Below are positions 1 through 10,328 of a stretch of 64,000 nucleotides of DNA, in pieces. The translations under genes and the position numbers were made by a program. The stretch is taken from NCBI GenBank assembly GCA_009733575.1, contig ML769433.1:222478-286477 (forward strand), read 5' to 3'. The notes under the pieces are model-generated. The model had not been told where the DNA came from. It searched no databases and was given only the letters and a program-made list of their open reading frames with translations. This stretch comes from Gymnopus androsaceus JB14 (Eukaryota; Basidiomycota; Agaricomycetes; Agaricales; Omphalotaceae). Position 1 is the first letter of the stretch. Each line of letters opens with the position of its first letter.

Positions 1-1188
1 GAAGCCCGGTTGTTCAAACCCAGCCGGGACAGAACCGGGGAACGCACTCCAGGCTGCATCGGTAAAGATGTATGCAGTTGATGTACAATCTCCAGTGCAA
101 TAGTCATTTTGCGACGTAACCTGTATGGATGCCAATACACCCGCCGGGTTCGCTACAGTGAGTGTGTTGACCGCATACGCCGCGAATACGATTTCTGGGC
201 CCTGGATATTATCCACGACGTACTGCTGAGCAATCTGGAAGTCTGTGCCGCTTCCAATAAACAAGCCATTGACATACAGAGAGTACTCGTTGTCTGTGGT
301 GATAAAGATGGTCGCGCTAGCAGAGGTCTGTCCAGTAGGAAGAGTGTACGTATACAGGAAAGCTCTGGCACCAGCAGGGGCATTCATACCCGAACCCGAA
401 ACCTCGTCCGTCCAGATCCAGGACGCTGGTGTGAACGTCAAAGGGTCTGTCCCAGCAAGAACGATATCACCCCAGGGCGCTATCCCATAGCTACCCTCGG
501 AAACCGCAGGAGGCCAAGTACTATCGTCGAAAGATAACTCCTGGAAACCAGTGGGTATGCCACCTTCACTAGCACGCCATGTAGTGTCGGAAACGATTGT
601 AGACGTCGTTCCATCTGTGTAGGTAATCACTGCATCCACCAACAGTCCCGCGGGGTTCGGTGCACTGGCTGTGTTCGTCGCGTTCACCGCGATGAGCACA
701 GAGCAGCCGCAATCCGACAAGTCGATGCACGTTGTACTGGCAGGGTTCCAACCGATCTGAGTAGTGATTTCATTGCCATTAACATAAAGCGTGCCCTCGT
801 TGTCCACGGAGAACGCGATAGTCAGGAAAGCAGGGGTTTTGCCTTGGGGAGGAACGAAGTTTTTACGGAAGCCTCGTGAACCAATAGGTGCAACCCCGGC
901 TGAGAGTTCGGGTGTCCAGATCCAGTCGGAGGAAGCGAAGCTAAGTGCGGGAGTAGCACGCTCAACTAGGCCTCTAACGTCGAGGCATTGTGTTTCATTG
1001 GATCGTTTCTTGTCTAATGGAGGCATTCATTTTAATACTGGAAAGATGTAGCTGGACGTTGACTCACTTTCAAGATTGCTAGCTCCAGCGACGGAGGTGC
1101 TAGTAGCAGCAAGGAGAACCAAGGTAACTGCAAGAGGAAGGTATGAATCAGAACGCGTAAAGGAAATCGATGACATGGGTGAAAGCAT
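1..1188 (-). CDS. Secreted protein with repeated carbohydrate-binding-like beta-sandwich domains (partial, 3' end off window)
   Basis: The first exon (1188-1068) encodes a short polar start and a hydrophobic signal-peptide stretch (LPLAVTLVLLAATSTSVAG). A 54-base GT-AG intron (1067-1014) follows, then a long open exon that leaves the window at base 1. Two related domains are visible. One begins SSDWIWTPE and the other PASWIWTDE; each continues with an aromatic/basic strand and a 'TxDNEYSLYVNG'-type strand. This pattern resembles the N-terminal galactose-binding-like domains of fungal and bacterial rhamnosidases and related secreted sugar-binding proteins. The catalytic part, if there is one, lies outside the window. 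A secreted, extracellular or wall-associated carbohydrate-active role is inferred. ATG 1176 is an alternative in-frame start. Confidence 0.7.
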
Positions 1189-1864
1189 GCATACATTTCA
1201 GGAATTGCTTTAGCTTGAACATGGTCAGACCTGGGTATGATTCCTTGTCTTGCACCAAACCTAGCTTTTATCCATTGCAAAGGCGCTTTACCAAATAGGA
1301 AAGAGGGTACTTACATGAAACGTTCGAATTAGGCATCCTTTCCGCTTTCGAATATCGTTGGAGCTACGCACGATTTTATTCATGCATCCTGTTGAGTGTG
1401 GCAGATTGCCGTAGCGTTTAAGCATATCTTCTGTCGTATACAGGATCATGAAGTGGAGTGGCTGAAGCGAACGCAATATAATTTCGATTCATAGTCGGAC
1501 TTGTTCAAGATACTGGTTGTTGGCGTGACTAATGTAACTATTAAGCATTCTGTCAGCTAGTAAATAAGCTCGACTCTAGAATCTAAGGAAATAGAAATAA
1601 TAAGCGTGTCAATCTCAGTTCAGGATGTCCTTCAAAAGGAAGTTGATCATCTATCTACCTTGATTATATAGCTGGCTCTGGCGGCAGCAGCATAATCAAT
1701 CCGCTCAGGAAGGAGTTTTGAGGCGCCATTGGTTAAACGACTGACACAAGAGTAAGAAACTACTCGGTCGGAGCTTTGAGTATATCAAAGGTGTACTGAA
1801 GCCTTGATTTACACCATGCGGATGTCTGGCCTGAAGTAGAGAATGTTGAAAGTTAAGTTGAAGT
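1189..1864. other. Intergenic region, no supported gene
   Basis: AT-rich spacer between the secreted-protein gene and the inverted-repeat element. Only short, unsupported open frames occur on either strand. The first part must hold the promoter of the leftward gene, but I could not point to a specific box. Confidence 0.5.
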
Positions 1865-2167
1865 CACGGCTAGTGCATCAAATAATTTCGAGCGAAATTG
1901 ATGTCGAAATTATTTTTGAAAATAGTTGTCTTTTTCAGTATGAATCGCGGTCGAAAAAGACTGATAATTTCACCCGAAAAAGGTATCGCAATTCATTGTC
2001 TTTTTCAATCCGAATTTCGCCCGTAATCTCTATTGTTTTTCATGTGAAAAAGATAACGAAATATCTTATCTTTTTCGATCGAAATTTCTTTTAAATTTCG
2101 CTCAGGAAACGTAATGCCCAGTTCCTGCCAGGAGCTGGGCAGGAACTGGGCAGAATGGTCATGTGAT
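1865..2167 (+). repeat. Left terminal inverted repeat
   Basis: Matches the reverse complement of 3029-3320. Near its inner end a ~10-base stretch (CAGGAACTGG) is duplicated relative to the right arm, so the left arm is slightly longer. Confidence 0.85.
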
Positions 2168-2530
2168 GTCCCTGATAACGTCCTCAGGCATGGTAGCAGA
2201 AGCAAGACGGACACGAATACCACTCGGGAGTCGTACCAAGCTCTGCGTACTCCGGACAGAAATATTTGCCCCATTCACTAGCGCTATGAGCTTCGTCGAC
2301 GACGAGCTCCACAAGGTTGAGAGATTTCGGTGAATCTTTCTGTTGATACACACAGGTTGAAAAAAGTTAGAATAAGTACCTGATATAAATCCAACCTGCC
2401 AAAAGTGCCAGATAAAGTTCCAGTCCCTCTGCCGAGGAAAGCGATTCCATACATCATGTCTCTGCAGCAGGAAGGAAGAAGGTCATTCCAGAGCATCCAG
2501 TGTGGCAAGCATCTATCCTTTTGATATCCA
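2160..2530 (-). pseudogene. RecQ-type helicase fragment (broken)
   Basis: On the minus strand a DEAH-box motif (VVDEAHSASEWGK) is followed, after a frame change, by ASATMPEDVIRDI. These correspond to motifs II and III of fungal RecQ-like helicases. An upstream segment (2400-2530) carries in-frame stops, and a possible intron ends just before 2350. Walker A and the C-terminal motifs are missing, and the fragment abuts the left terminal repeat. It looks like a piece of a helicase captured inside the inverted-repeat element. The family call rests on two motifs only. Confidence 0.5.
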
Positions 2531-2792
2531 AGAGTCATGCCATCATTGGTTACAAAAGCATGTTTTTCAAATGCTCTGTAAGAAGTCTCCCAAGACGCAT
2601 GATTTCCCTCAATGATGGCAAGAGCCTTTGTCCCTGTACAGTCTTAAGACGGAGACATTTAGAACAAACCCAGTCTCCCAAAGCCATACTTCAACTTGCG
2701 TGAGGATTTTAATGAGAAATATTGAGATCATGCGGATAAGTGACCAGCAGCCAATCAGATCATTTAAAACATGAGAATCCTCACTCCAGGAC

Positions 2793-2900
2793 GGCTGGAA
2801 TAACTGTTACGGCATGCGGCTGCCGACTGCGCCAAAAAAAGATTTAAGCGCTCGTTTTTGGCAGTACTCGGCACCAGATGCCGGAACAGTTGTTCCAGCC
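2793..2900. repeat. 108-base MITE-like inverted repeat
   Basis: Bases 2793-2815 (GGCTGGAATAACTGTTACGG...) match the reverse complement of 2878-2900 at about 21 of 23 positions. It sits inside the larger inverted-repeat element. Confidence 0.6.
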
Positions 2901-2903
2901 CCT

Positions 2904-2959
2904 CTACGAGGAGTATTCAAACTTCGTTTGATCACATGCTTCAGCCATACTCCTCGTAG
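2904..2959. repeat. Short perfect hairpin
   Basis: CTACGAGGAGTAT at 2904-2916 is the exact reverse complement of 2947-2959, giving a 13-base stem with a 30-base loop, right next to the MITE-like repeat. Confidence 0.6.
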
Positions 2960-3028
2960 CGGGGATGGCTTTGGGTTGGCTTTGGGAGCCTGGAACAAAC
3001 CCGCGTTTAGCGGTAATAAGAGTATGGA

Positions 3029-3320
3029 ATCACATGACTATCCTGCCCAGCTCCCGGCAGGAACTGGGCATTACGTTTCCTGAGCGAAATTTAAAAGAAA
3101 TTTCGATCGAAAAAGATAAGATATTTCGTTATCTTTTTCACATGAAAAACAATAGAGATTACGGGCGAAATTCGGATTGAAAAAGACAATGAATTGCGAT
3201 ACCTTTTTCGGGTGAAATTATCAGTCTTTTTCGACCGCGATTCATACTGAAAAAGACGATTTTTTTCAAAAATAATTTCGACAACAATTTCGCTCGAAAT
3301 TATTTGATGCACTAGCCGTG
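3029..3320 (-). repeat. Right terminal inverted repeat
   Basis: Inverted copy of 1865-2167. The two arms differ by scattered substitutions and small indels, so the insertion is not recent. Confidence 0.85.
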
Positions 3321-3362
3321 AGTTGCGCTTACAGTAGCGCCCATGAGATTAGGAGGCGCTTA

Positions 3363-3817
3363 ATGCCAAACCGCGCTTGCCTTCCCGCCCACTGCATCGA
3401 AATGATCCCTGATACTCCTGCTCATCTTCCTCCTGCCCGTCCCAACCTTAAAGCTTTCCGACCTCCAAAATCCAAGTCGAAAGTTGCCTATGTGGTATGG
3501 AGAGTGCATATGTGGATTGAAGGGACGTTCTCGCTTGGGATGCTTGAACCATGGGAGAAGCTTCTTCTTTGTACGAATTATTCCCTTTTCGTCTTGTCTT
3601 CATACTCTGAAGAAATTTCTCTTCAGTGATCATCTTCTTGGCTACATTCACGCTACTGGTTACTGGTGTCGTTCGATACCTTCCGCATCATATCTCAGTC
3701 ATGAAACGACGAACTGTGTATTATTTGTGGGGGAGCGACAGCGGAGAGAGTCCAGTTCTTCAATGGCTTGGAAAATCTTCTTCTGGAAATTCTGCCACAG
3801 TAATGGGAGAATTGTAG
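3363..3817 (+). CDS. Serine palmitoyltransferase small subunit-like membrane protein
   Basis: Two exons (3363-3570 and 3627-3817) are separated by a 56-base GT-AG intron and give 132 residues. The core, from SLGMLEPWEKLLL into a hydrophobic helix (IIFLATFTLLVTGVV) and then RYLPHHISVM, matches the hallmark of the ssSPT family: MLEPWE followed by a single membrane helix and an H/Q-rich short tail, as in animal SPTSSA/B. Members bind the LCB1/LCB2 heterodimer in the ER and stimulate the first step of sphingolipid synthesis (serine plus acyl-CoA). The Pro-rich N-terminus and the C-terminal tail (YYLWGSDSGES) are fungal additions. The call rests on the MLEPWE motif and topology. Confidence 0.8.
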
Positions 3818-5089
3818 AAAGTGAGTGCAATCGCTTTCCGCCTCTTCAATGTCTAATACTGGCACTTCCCTCTTCCAGTCTATAGAGCTTCATTAATCTT
3901 ATATTATACATTTGGCTGAAATCTTATTCTTTCCCTCCGTCAGCATATTGCGCAGGGATGGCCATTCAATAATATTTCTCAAGTCCACTGCGAAATTTGG
4001 CTAGCCATCCGTACATAAAGTCTTGGTTACCACTTGACTGCATGCTGGTCTACCATTATCATTATACAGGAAGGAACCACGGCCGCTAGGTTCATTAGCT
4101 TTTTTTTTGTTTCGGTTTATCGAATCAGAGAACGCGGCCGTGCTATGATACAATGATACATGTGCTCAAGAACACGACGGGTCAGTACGTCGGACTCATC
4201 CCTGCCTCGCTTTGCGATGGCCTACACCGACATGTTTAACCTTATAACCTCCGCCACACCTTAGCATGCGCTCCGACTCCCGAGGACACTTAGTGCGCCT
4301 CAAAAGCATCTTTCTCAATGGCTCTGACCTTTCAACTTGATTCTAGTATTATACTATTGCAGAATAACCAACTTTGAGGAAGAGCCTGATGACGCTCATC
4401 GATGTCAAATCGGAGGGAAATTATTCTGAGCCTGAAATACTGACGTGCTGGATCTTGTACAGTTTTCTCCGGTTTCCAGGTCTCAATCAGCAACCGGCAT
4501 TTAAGGACGACAAAGACGTCCGTGAGTGGTTGTGACTTTTGCCTGTACGTAGAGCCTTGCTCATTAGAAATATACCTCAGCTACTATCGATGAACTTGTT
4601 AGATGCATGTCTATAGAAACATCTATTGTAGGAGGACTAACAATCTCGACAAAGAGGTATTTGGGCACCCTGCTCCTTGCGTTCTGGTTGAATTTACGTT
4701 GGTACTGATCTCGATAATTAGGAGGTTCCGCTGCTATCCTCTCTTCCGCCCTCCACACGGTACATACCTAGAATTTCAGGCCTAAAGTACGCTATATCTG
4801 GACAGGAAATTTGCTAAAATCGCCCCGGAAGTACATCAAATGTTGACAAAGTCTTAGTGGAGATTCTGGGGTCCTTCGTAACGACGCGCGCGAGCTGGTT
4901 GATGCCTAAGGGAAGGACCCATATTACAGTAGTGTATGAATTAAAAGGATGAAGCCTACCCAGCTGGCGCAAAGTAGAATAGACGCGCGCTTAGCCTTCT
5001 TTCAACTTTCTTTCAAAAGCAGATTCATGAATGTACCCTGATCGCCCAGCCTTGCGCTGGAATATCACCCAGTCACCCTTTTCCTCTGT
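3818..5089. other. Intergenic region, no supported gene
   Basis: About 1.3 kb with no frame that looks coding. It contains two GCGGCCG-like sites near 4081-4140 around a T-run. Nothing else stood out. Confidence 0.45.
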
Positions 5090-6454
5090 TATCCAGACTA
5101 TGTTCCATCTACAGAGGATCTCGGACATCTAAAGGCTCGTCGTACCGAACCCCAGCTACAACTTACGCAGTCGGAATCGGAACTGGCTCGGGTACAGAGT
5201 TTGTTGGATGATATCTTGCTCCAACAAGAAACTGTGAAGAAGTATGTGGACGCTCATCGCGCACTGATGTCTCCAATGCGTCGTATTCCAGCCGAAACTC
5301 TCGCAGAAATACTTGTTTGTTGTCTTCCAGACGATCAACTTCCGGTTAGAGACCTAGCGGAGGCACCTTTGCTTTTTACGACAGTTTCTCGAGAGTGGAG
5401 ACGAACGGCTATTGCTACACCCGCGCTATGGGACTCACTGCACATATTCATTCCCTCGAACTTGAGCCCCGAAGCCTTTGAGAGAAGGGCTATAGGAATC
5501 TTTAGTTGGAGCGATCTGGTTCCCTGGAAATATCTATTTCACTTTATCTGGAGACCCAACCCACCTGGCGCTTTCCTGTAGGTGTTGGTGAACCCCTATT
5601 GATTCCCGACCCCGCAGTTGAAAGCAGACAAAGTTTCCTGGAAACGATCTTGTCGAAATTTAGCAGTAGAATCAAGGAATTGACTTACACTGAGTCAAAC
5701 TTCGAAGACATGACCGTTCACCTCCGAGCTGAAGAGACACTTGTGGCAGATTTGGAGGGCGATCCGGAGCTTCCATTTGCTTCTCTTGTACAGCGGATGA
5801 AGCGCTTGTCGATCGCAGGGGATGTGAGAACTTACACTCAGATGGATCTCCCTTTCTCAGCCTTGTCGGCGTCGCTACTCGCGGCTACTGAAAGTAGAAA
5901 CACTCACCTTGGGCGTCCCATTGACCCCGAGTTCATTGTGCCGTTGTCTCCCACATTTTCAAAACCTTAGGCTCTTGCATATTAGCAGCAAAAGAGTAAA
6001 TGGTGATGAATCCCAGGACATTGCGCCGTAAGATGACCTTCTGGAATGTCTTGGTTCTGGCACATTCACCGAAGGCAGTCCCAACCATCCATTGTGTCCT
6101 CACCTTCAGCATATTTGATTCATCTTTGTCGATAAACACGGGGACATCACAAATGATGCTTTATTCACCTTCCTTGAAAGCTGTGTGTCGTTACAAGCTT
6201 GTGATGTATTTTTTCCAGAGCCACGACCAAAGCTCATTGAAGAAGAAGTACGAAGAGTAAAGGGATTGGATTCTGGACAGAAGATACAGATTCGATATGG
6301 CGACTTGCCTCCCTCTAATTTTCGCGACGACTCGGATTCACCTGTTATGGGGCTTATGGTATCGAGGAAATTCCGCGCGGTGCCCTGGGATATGATTAGG
6401 AGAGGTGGACCTGTTCCTTTGGATATGGAAGGAGAGTACGGAATAATAGTATAG
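5090..6454 (+). pseudogene. F-box-like protein, frameshifted
   Basis: Reading starts in an open frame near 5090 with a coiled-coil region (ESELARVQSLLDDILLQQETV), then VDAHRALMSPMRRIPAETLAEILVCCLP and a long acidic/aromatic stretch ending TPALWDSLHIF. This is the typical Agaricomycete F-box-like N-terminus (RxxPxExLxEIFxxCLP). The frame shifts near 5495, again near 5895, and then meets in-frame stops (about 6030 and 6116). The C-terminal part resumes as LQACDVFFPEPRPK... up to the stop at 6454. Such proteins are presumed substrate adaptors of SCF ubiquitin ligases. This copy cannot make a full protein unless some indels are assembly errors. Confidence 0.7.
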
Positions 6455-6917
6455 TCTCATTGCTATCCAATAGCCCATAAGCAGTATTTTCGTCTTGGTA
6501 GTATTTTGTGCATCGAGATCTGTGTAGAAATAAATGTCCAAAAAGGTTTCAAAAATTAATCAAAGCCAGTCGCGTTCCGAAGTTCCAACAATATGGCTCA
6601 ACATTTTGTGCGAACGTGAAGACGGTCCAAAGCCTGCAAGGCGTTCTGAACGCTACGATGGAGTTTAAAATTAGTCCGACCCTAATAAGGGATAAGTAGA
6701 GGAAGGAATTCATTACATGGCACGACCTAGATATACTCTATAGAAATGCCGGTTCCATGGTACCGCGCGACGAGAGAGCCTTACATTTTGCGGTTATATG
6801 TGTATGGTGGAAATACTTGGCCTATGATGTGTATGAGCAGGTTCAAATGCACACATTTGAATTATACAACTTAATTGTTATGTAGATACGACTACTTATA
6901 GCGTACTTGTTTAATAT
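6455..6917. other. Intergenic region, no supported gene
   Basis: AT-rich spacer between two convergent genes (F-box relic and NACHT gene); presumably contains both 3' ends. No RNA gene or repeat seen. Confidence 0.45.
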
Positions 6918-9791
6918 TTATCCTTCAAGACGTTGACCGAAACAATCCAGTCTGTTCAGCCAGCTACTACTAGGTTTGATTTTCCTTTGAGACTTAAACC
7001 CAACGCTATTCCCGAGTTCTTGGATATGCTCGACAGCTTGCTGAATACTAACTTGGTCTCGAGACTTCTCATCGACCTGGAAGTGGGAGAGGGGGTCCAG
7101 ATAAGTAACAAAACCATTTCTAAGCAAGACTTGAAGACATACAAATTTATTGTGATACGTTGGTGTGTCATCGCCATTCAAGAATGCTTGCTGAATCTGC
7201 TTGACAAGCTTAGTAGCTTTATCTCGAGACTTCTCAGCTCCCTGGTTTAGAAGTCCAAAATAAGTAACAGAGTTTTTTGTTCCCAGGCGCGAGCGAGACA
7301 CAAACCTTCGCCCATACAACCACCTCAGTCCTTACATCTTCATTCAAAGGTAATAAAGACATGTTGTCCAGTGCAACTTGCAACATCTTCTTCGACGGAG
7401 GGGTCTTCAGAATATGATTAATCCAGTAATTCCGGGCGTAGGTAACCACGTCCTGAAAATGGTAATTTGTTCCCGACACACTCTTCGACGAAAGAATGCG
7501 AAGACATTGTAAGCCGAGTTCCCTGTGACATTCAGCGAAATCGATGATCATCAGAGTACTCCCAGCAACAGGATTATTCCATAGATCAAAATCGAATTGC
7601 GGCGGATTCAAGGGTAGAATGGGTGGGCATGTCGGCCAGGGAGAGTGTAGGATGTTGTGTACTTCCGTTAATTCGAAAACTTCCTTCATCTGATTACGGA
7701 GGGATAACAGTATCATTTCTAACCGAAGGCTATCAGCCGCCTCTTCCCCCATTTCCGGCAAGCAGCGCAAGACAATATTTCTGAACGTTGAAACTGGTAC
7801 TATTAGATTTCCCCGGACTTGACGGTGTGGTATCCGCATCCTAATTCCGGACTCAAACAGGGTATATCGTCCGATCAGCGTATCAAGTATCGGGAGAGGG
7901 TCAGAGCCTTGTCGGAGGGCCTAAGGGTAAGTGAGTCAGGATGAGAGCAGAAAACAAAAACTAGCGTACTTTGGCCCACTGGACAACCCTTTCAAAATCA
8001 CCGAGGCAACTTTTTAGTGTATCACTATAGACTTTGAGACTAACATTTTTGCCCTGCAAAGCCATATTTAGCAGCCCACAGACGTCCAGCTGATTTAACT
8101 CTGTAAGGATTCTGCTACTGAATGAATCATTTCTGATTTTTTGAAAATGACTACCCCAAAAAGCGCATGCGTACTGATCGAATTGTGATTGTGCGCTGTG
8201 AAATAATGCACCTTTCAGTCCAGATTCAGTAGGTCGAGAGAAAGTGGTAACATACCATTCAAAATGATGTTTCCAGCTGTTAATCATTGATTTTGAAAGG
8301 ATCTTCAGGAGGTAGAACAGAACCCGCTCATGTTGAGCTTCCTTCTGGGTGTTCACAAAATATCTCCCTGACCGCTTTCGATCAGTAAGAAAGTCGACGA
8401 AAGACGCATGCCGTACTGCGATATTCTTCTTGTCGTTTTCTGGGATCAACAACACAGAGTGTAGTCGAGACAACAATGCCCGAACTTTTCCCTTGGGAAG
8501 GGAAAAAATACCCTCTATGATAGCCGGCGATCTTCGTTCGTAGCGCGTGTCAAAGAATATGCCAGTAGGGATCAAAATGTGAGCCATGACCTCAAGAAGA
8601 AGCTCTCGTTGTGGGCAGACAGAAAGAATTTGCATGTACAGCTGATCCAGGTCAGGATATGGCGAGTCGAAGTCGTCAGGCACAGTGATTTTTAGGATGA
8701 TTTCCAGCCGCTCAGTGGGCAAGCCATCGGGATCTCCAATGTACTTGAGGACAGTGGTGGCATAGATAAACTGTCCGCATGCCTTTAGCATGAGCTGCTG
8801 GATAATACCATTACCAGGCCAGTCTTTTGCTACATGAGCCATGCTTTGACCGTGTTCTTGTCGGATTCTACCAAACTCATGTCTGAGATACTTGGCAATA
8901 TCTTTTCCGGATTCGAATGATTCGCCAATGTCAGTGCAATCCAGGATGGAGTAGAAGTCCTGATGACTGAAAGCGTTCCGAATGCGCGGTTCGGGTCGGC
9001 TACAGATGAGGAATTTAAATGGAAATTGAGTTGCGGATGTGGCTTTTGCGGATGTGGCTTTGCGAATGAGGGATAGTAGACGTTCCTGAGATGCAATGTC
9101 GATGCATTCATCGAGCCCATCAATAACAATCAACCGAGGAAGGTTCTCCAATTTCTCGGGGGTCAAACGGCAAGTGACGGTCAACCAATGACAGGGCATC
9201 ACTATGAGCTCCTGAAACTGCTCCTCTAGAACAGCGTGTACAATGCCAGGATTATCACGGACAGTAACATCGATGGGGTATTTGAGCAGTGGTCCAAGCT
9301 GCGAAGATGTCGCTAGTTGGTGGGAAATGGTGATGAAGAACGACAATAAATTATTCCGTGAAGAGTCTGTGCGCGCAAAGAAGAAACTAGCGGCGAGATG
9401 AGAAGCTGAAAACTCTTCTGATATGGTCTGAGCCACCGCGGATTTGCCCACGCCCGCCGCACCGTATAGCCAGTAAACGGACGTCCTATTAGTCGTATCA
9501 GTGATCCAATTCTTCAGGATCTCGAGAACTTGAGTTCGAGTGCCTAGATGGCAGTTCGGAGGAGGAAAACGCTGCTCGGAATTGTAAGAAGCGCTCCAGA
9601 CAGCGTTTTGGTGAAGAATTTTAAGGCCAGCTATGTAAAGAACCTGTGAGTCTGGTACAGAAGATGTAAGAAACGGCTCGCGCACGGTAATCTTGGTCGT
9701 CCCATTTTCTATAAACGTTCAGGCCGCCTGTAACGTTAGTGAACGACCCATTATTTATAGTAAAATTTTGGGCATTGGGGAAGACGGACAT
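6918..9791 (-). CDS. NACHT NTPase, NLR-like protein
   Basis: Five exons: 9791-9717, 9643-7970, 7920-7306, 7241-7143 and 7076-6918. All splice in frame with GT-AG introns and give 873 residues. The first exon encodes a short N-terminus (MSVFPNAQNFTINNGSFTNV plus TGGLN) of the kind that precedes many Agaricomycete NACHT proteins. Exon 2 opens with GLKILHQNAV and RFPPPNCHLGTR, then Walker A YGAAGVGKSAVAQT, Walker B RLIVIDGLDEC and a CSRPEPRIRNAF sensor region. The C-terminal half is helical without clear WD40, ANK or TPR repeats. Fungal NACHT proteins act as NTP-driven switches in heterokaryon incompatibility and immunity-like responses; the ligand is unknown. Exons 4 and 5 are duplicates of one another. 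Confidence 0.88.
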
Positions 9792-9876
9792 GATGAATGA
9801 GTTGCTACCCCAAATTCATCATTCTTAATTTCTTTATATGATATATCCATCCTAAACAGCTTTATAAGCACGTGTT

Positions 9877-10063
9877 GTAGCGCCTACTGCCCATTATTTA
9901 TAGTAAAGTTTGGGCATTGGGCGGGGGAGACGGACACGATGATCATGAATTCGAAGGTGTCGTAGCGCCTACTTTCCATTATTTATAGTAGAGTTTAGGC
10001 ATTGGGCGGGGTGCGGGGAAGATGGACATGATAATCATGAATTCGAACGTGTTGTAGCGCCTA
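9877..10063. repeat. Tandem partial copies of the NACHT first exon region
   Basis: GTAGCGCCTAC recurs at 9877, 9962 and 10053, giving unit lengths of 85 and 91 bases. Each unit contains CCATTATTTATAGTA, a GGCATTGGGCGG-like stretch and ATGAATTCGAA. The same CCATTATTTATAGTA...GGCATTGGGG block forms the real first exon at 9749-9791. Read on the minus strand, the middle unit encodes a 20-residue frame sharing FTINNG with the NACHT start; the outer unit is frameshifted. Confidence 0.75.
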
Positions 10064-10328
10064 CTTCCAGTTGACATATGTCGATGTACATACACTGGTA
10101 GTACGCTGGCATTGGCGTAAAGGTACCGTTATTATAAAATCGCAATTGGGCCACGATATAACATAACCAGCGCAGTCTCCTTGCTCTGTCCCAGGAGAGC
10201 TGCAACGGTGGATAGCCGAGAACGCATGCGACAAAGTCTTGAAGTTGTGAATTATTGTCCAGGATGCGTGTATCAGTGGCGTATGTCACCCCGCATCTAA
10301 ATCCACTTTTGTCTTGTGTATGCAGCAC
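10035..10328 (-). other. Open frame of 97 codons, doubtful
   Basis: Encodes a basic, aromatic-rich sequence (DFVACVLGYPPLQLSWDRAR) of no family I recognise. It overlaps the last tandem unit at its 3' end and has no clear partner exon. It may be a relic of a gene disrupted by the duplication, or chance. Confidence 0.2.

Larger units (their letters stand above)
1865..3320. mobile_element. Transposon-like element with long terminal inverted repeats
   Basis: Two ~290-base arms, about 1865-2167 and 3029-3320, are inverted copies of each other. Both outer ends read CACGGCTAGTGCATC inward. Each arm is full of GAAATT/TTTCGA and CTTTTTC-type sub-repeats, and each can be read as the same spurious open frame. 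The flanking triplet AGT appears on both sides and may be a 3-base target duplication. The ~860-base interior carries a degenerate RecQ-like helicase fragment and two smaller inverted repeats, and no intact transposase. The element is therefore non-autonomous. The superfamily is not clear; a 3-base duplication would suit PIF/Harbinger, but this is an inference. Confidence 0.8.

Noticed and set aside
1843..2094. 83-residue frame (+) and 73-residue frame at 3091-3312 (-) with the same protein
   Set aside because: They are the same reading of the two inverted arms of the transposon-like element. The sequence is a low-complexity Phe/Ile/Lys string produced by the sub-repeats, not a gene.
2807..3083. 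Overlapping frames on both strands inside the inverted-repeat element
   Set aside because: They follow the small hairpins and have no motif, start context or splice partner.
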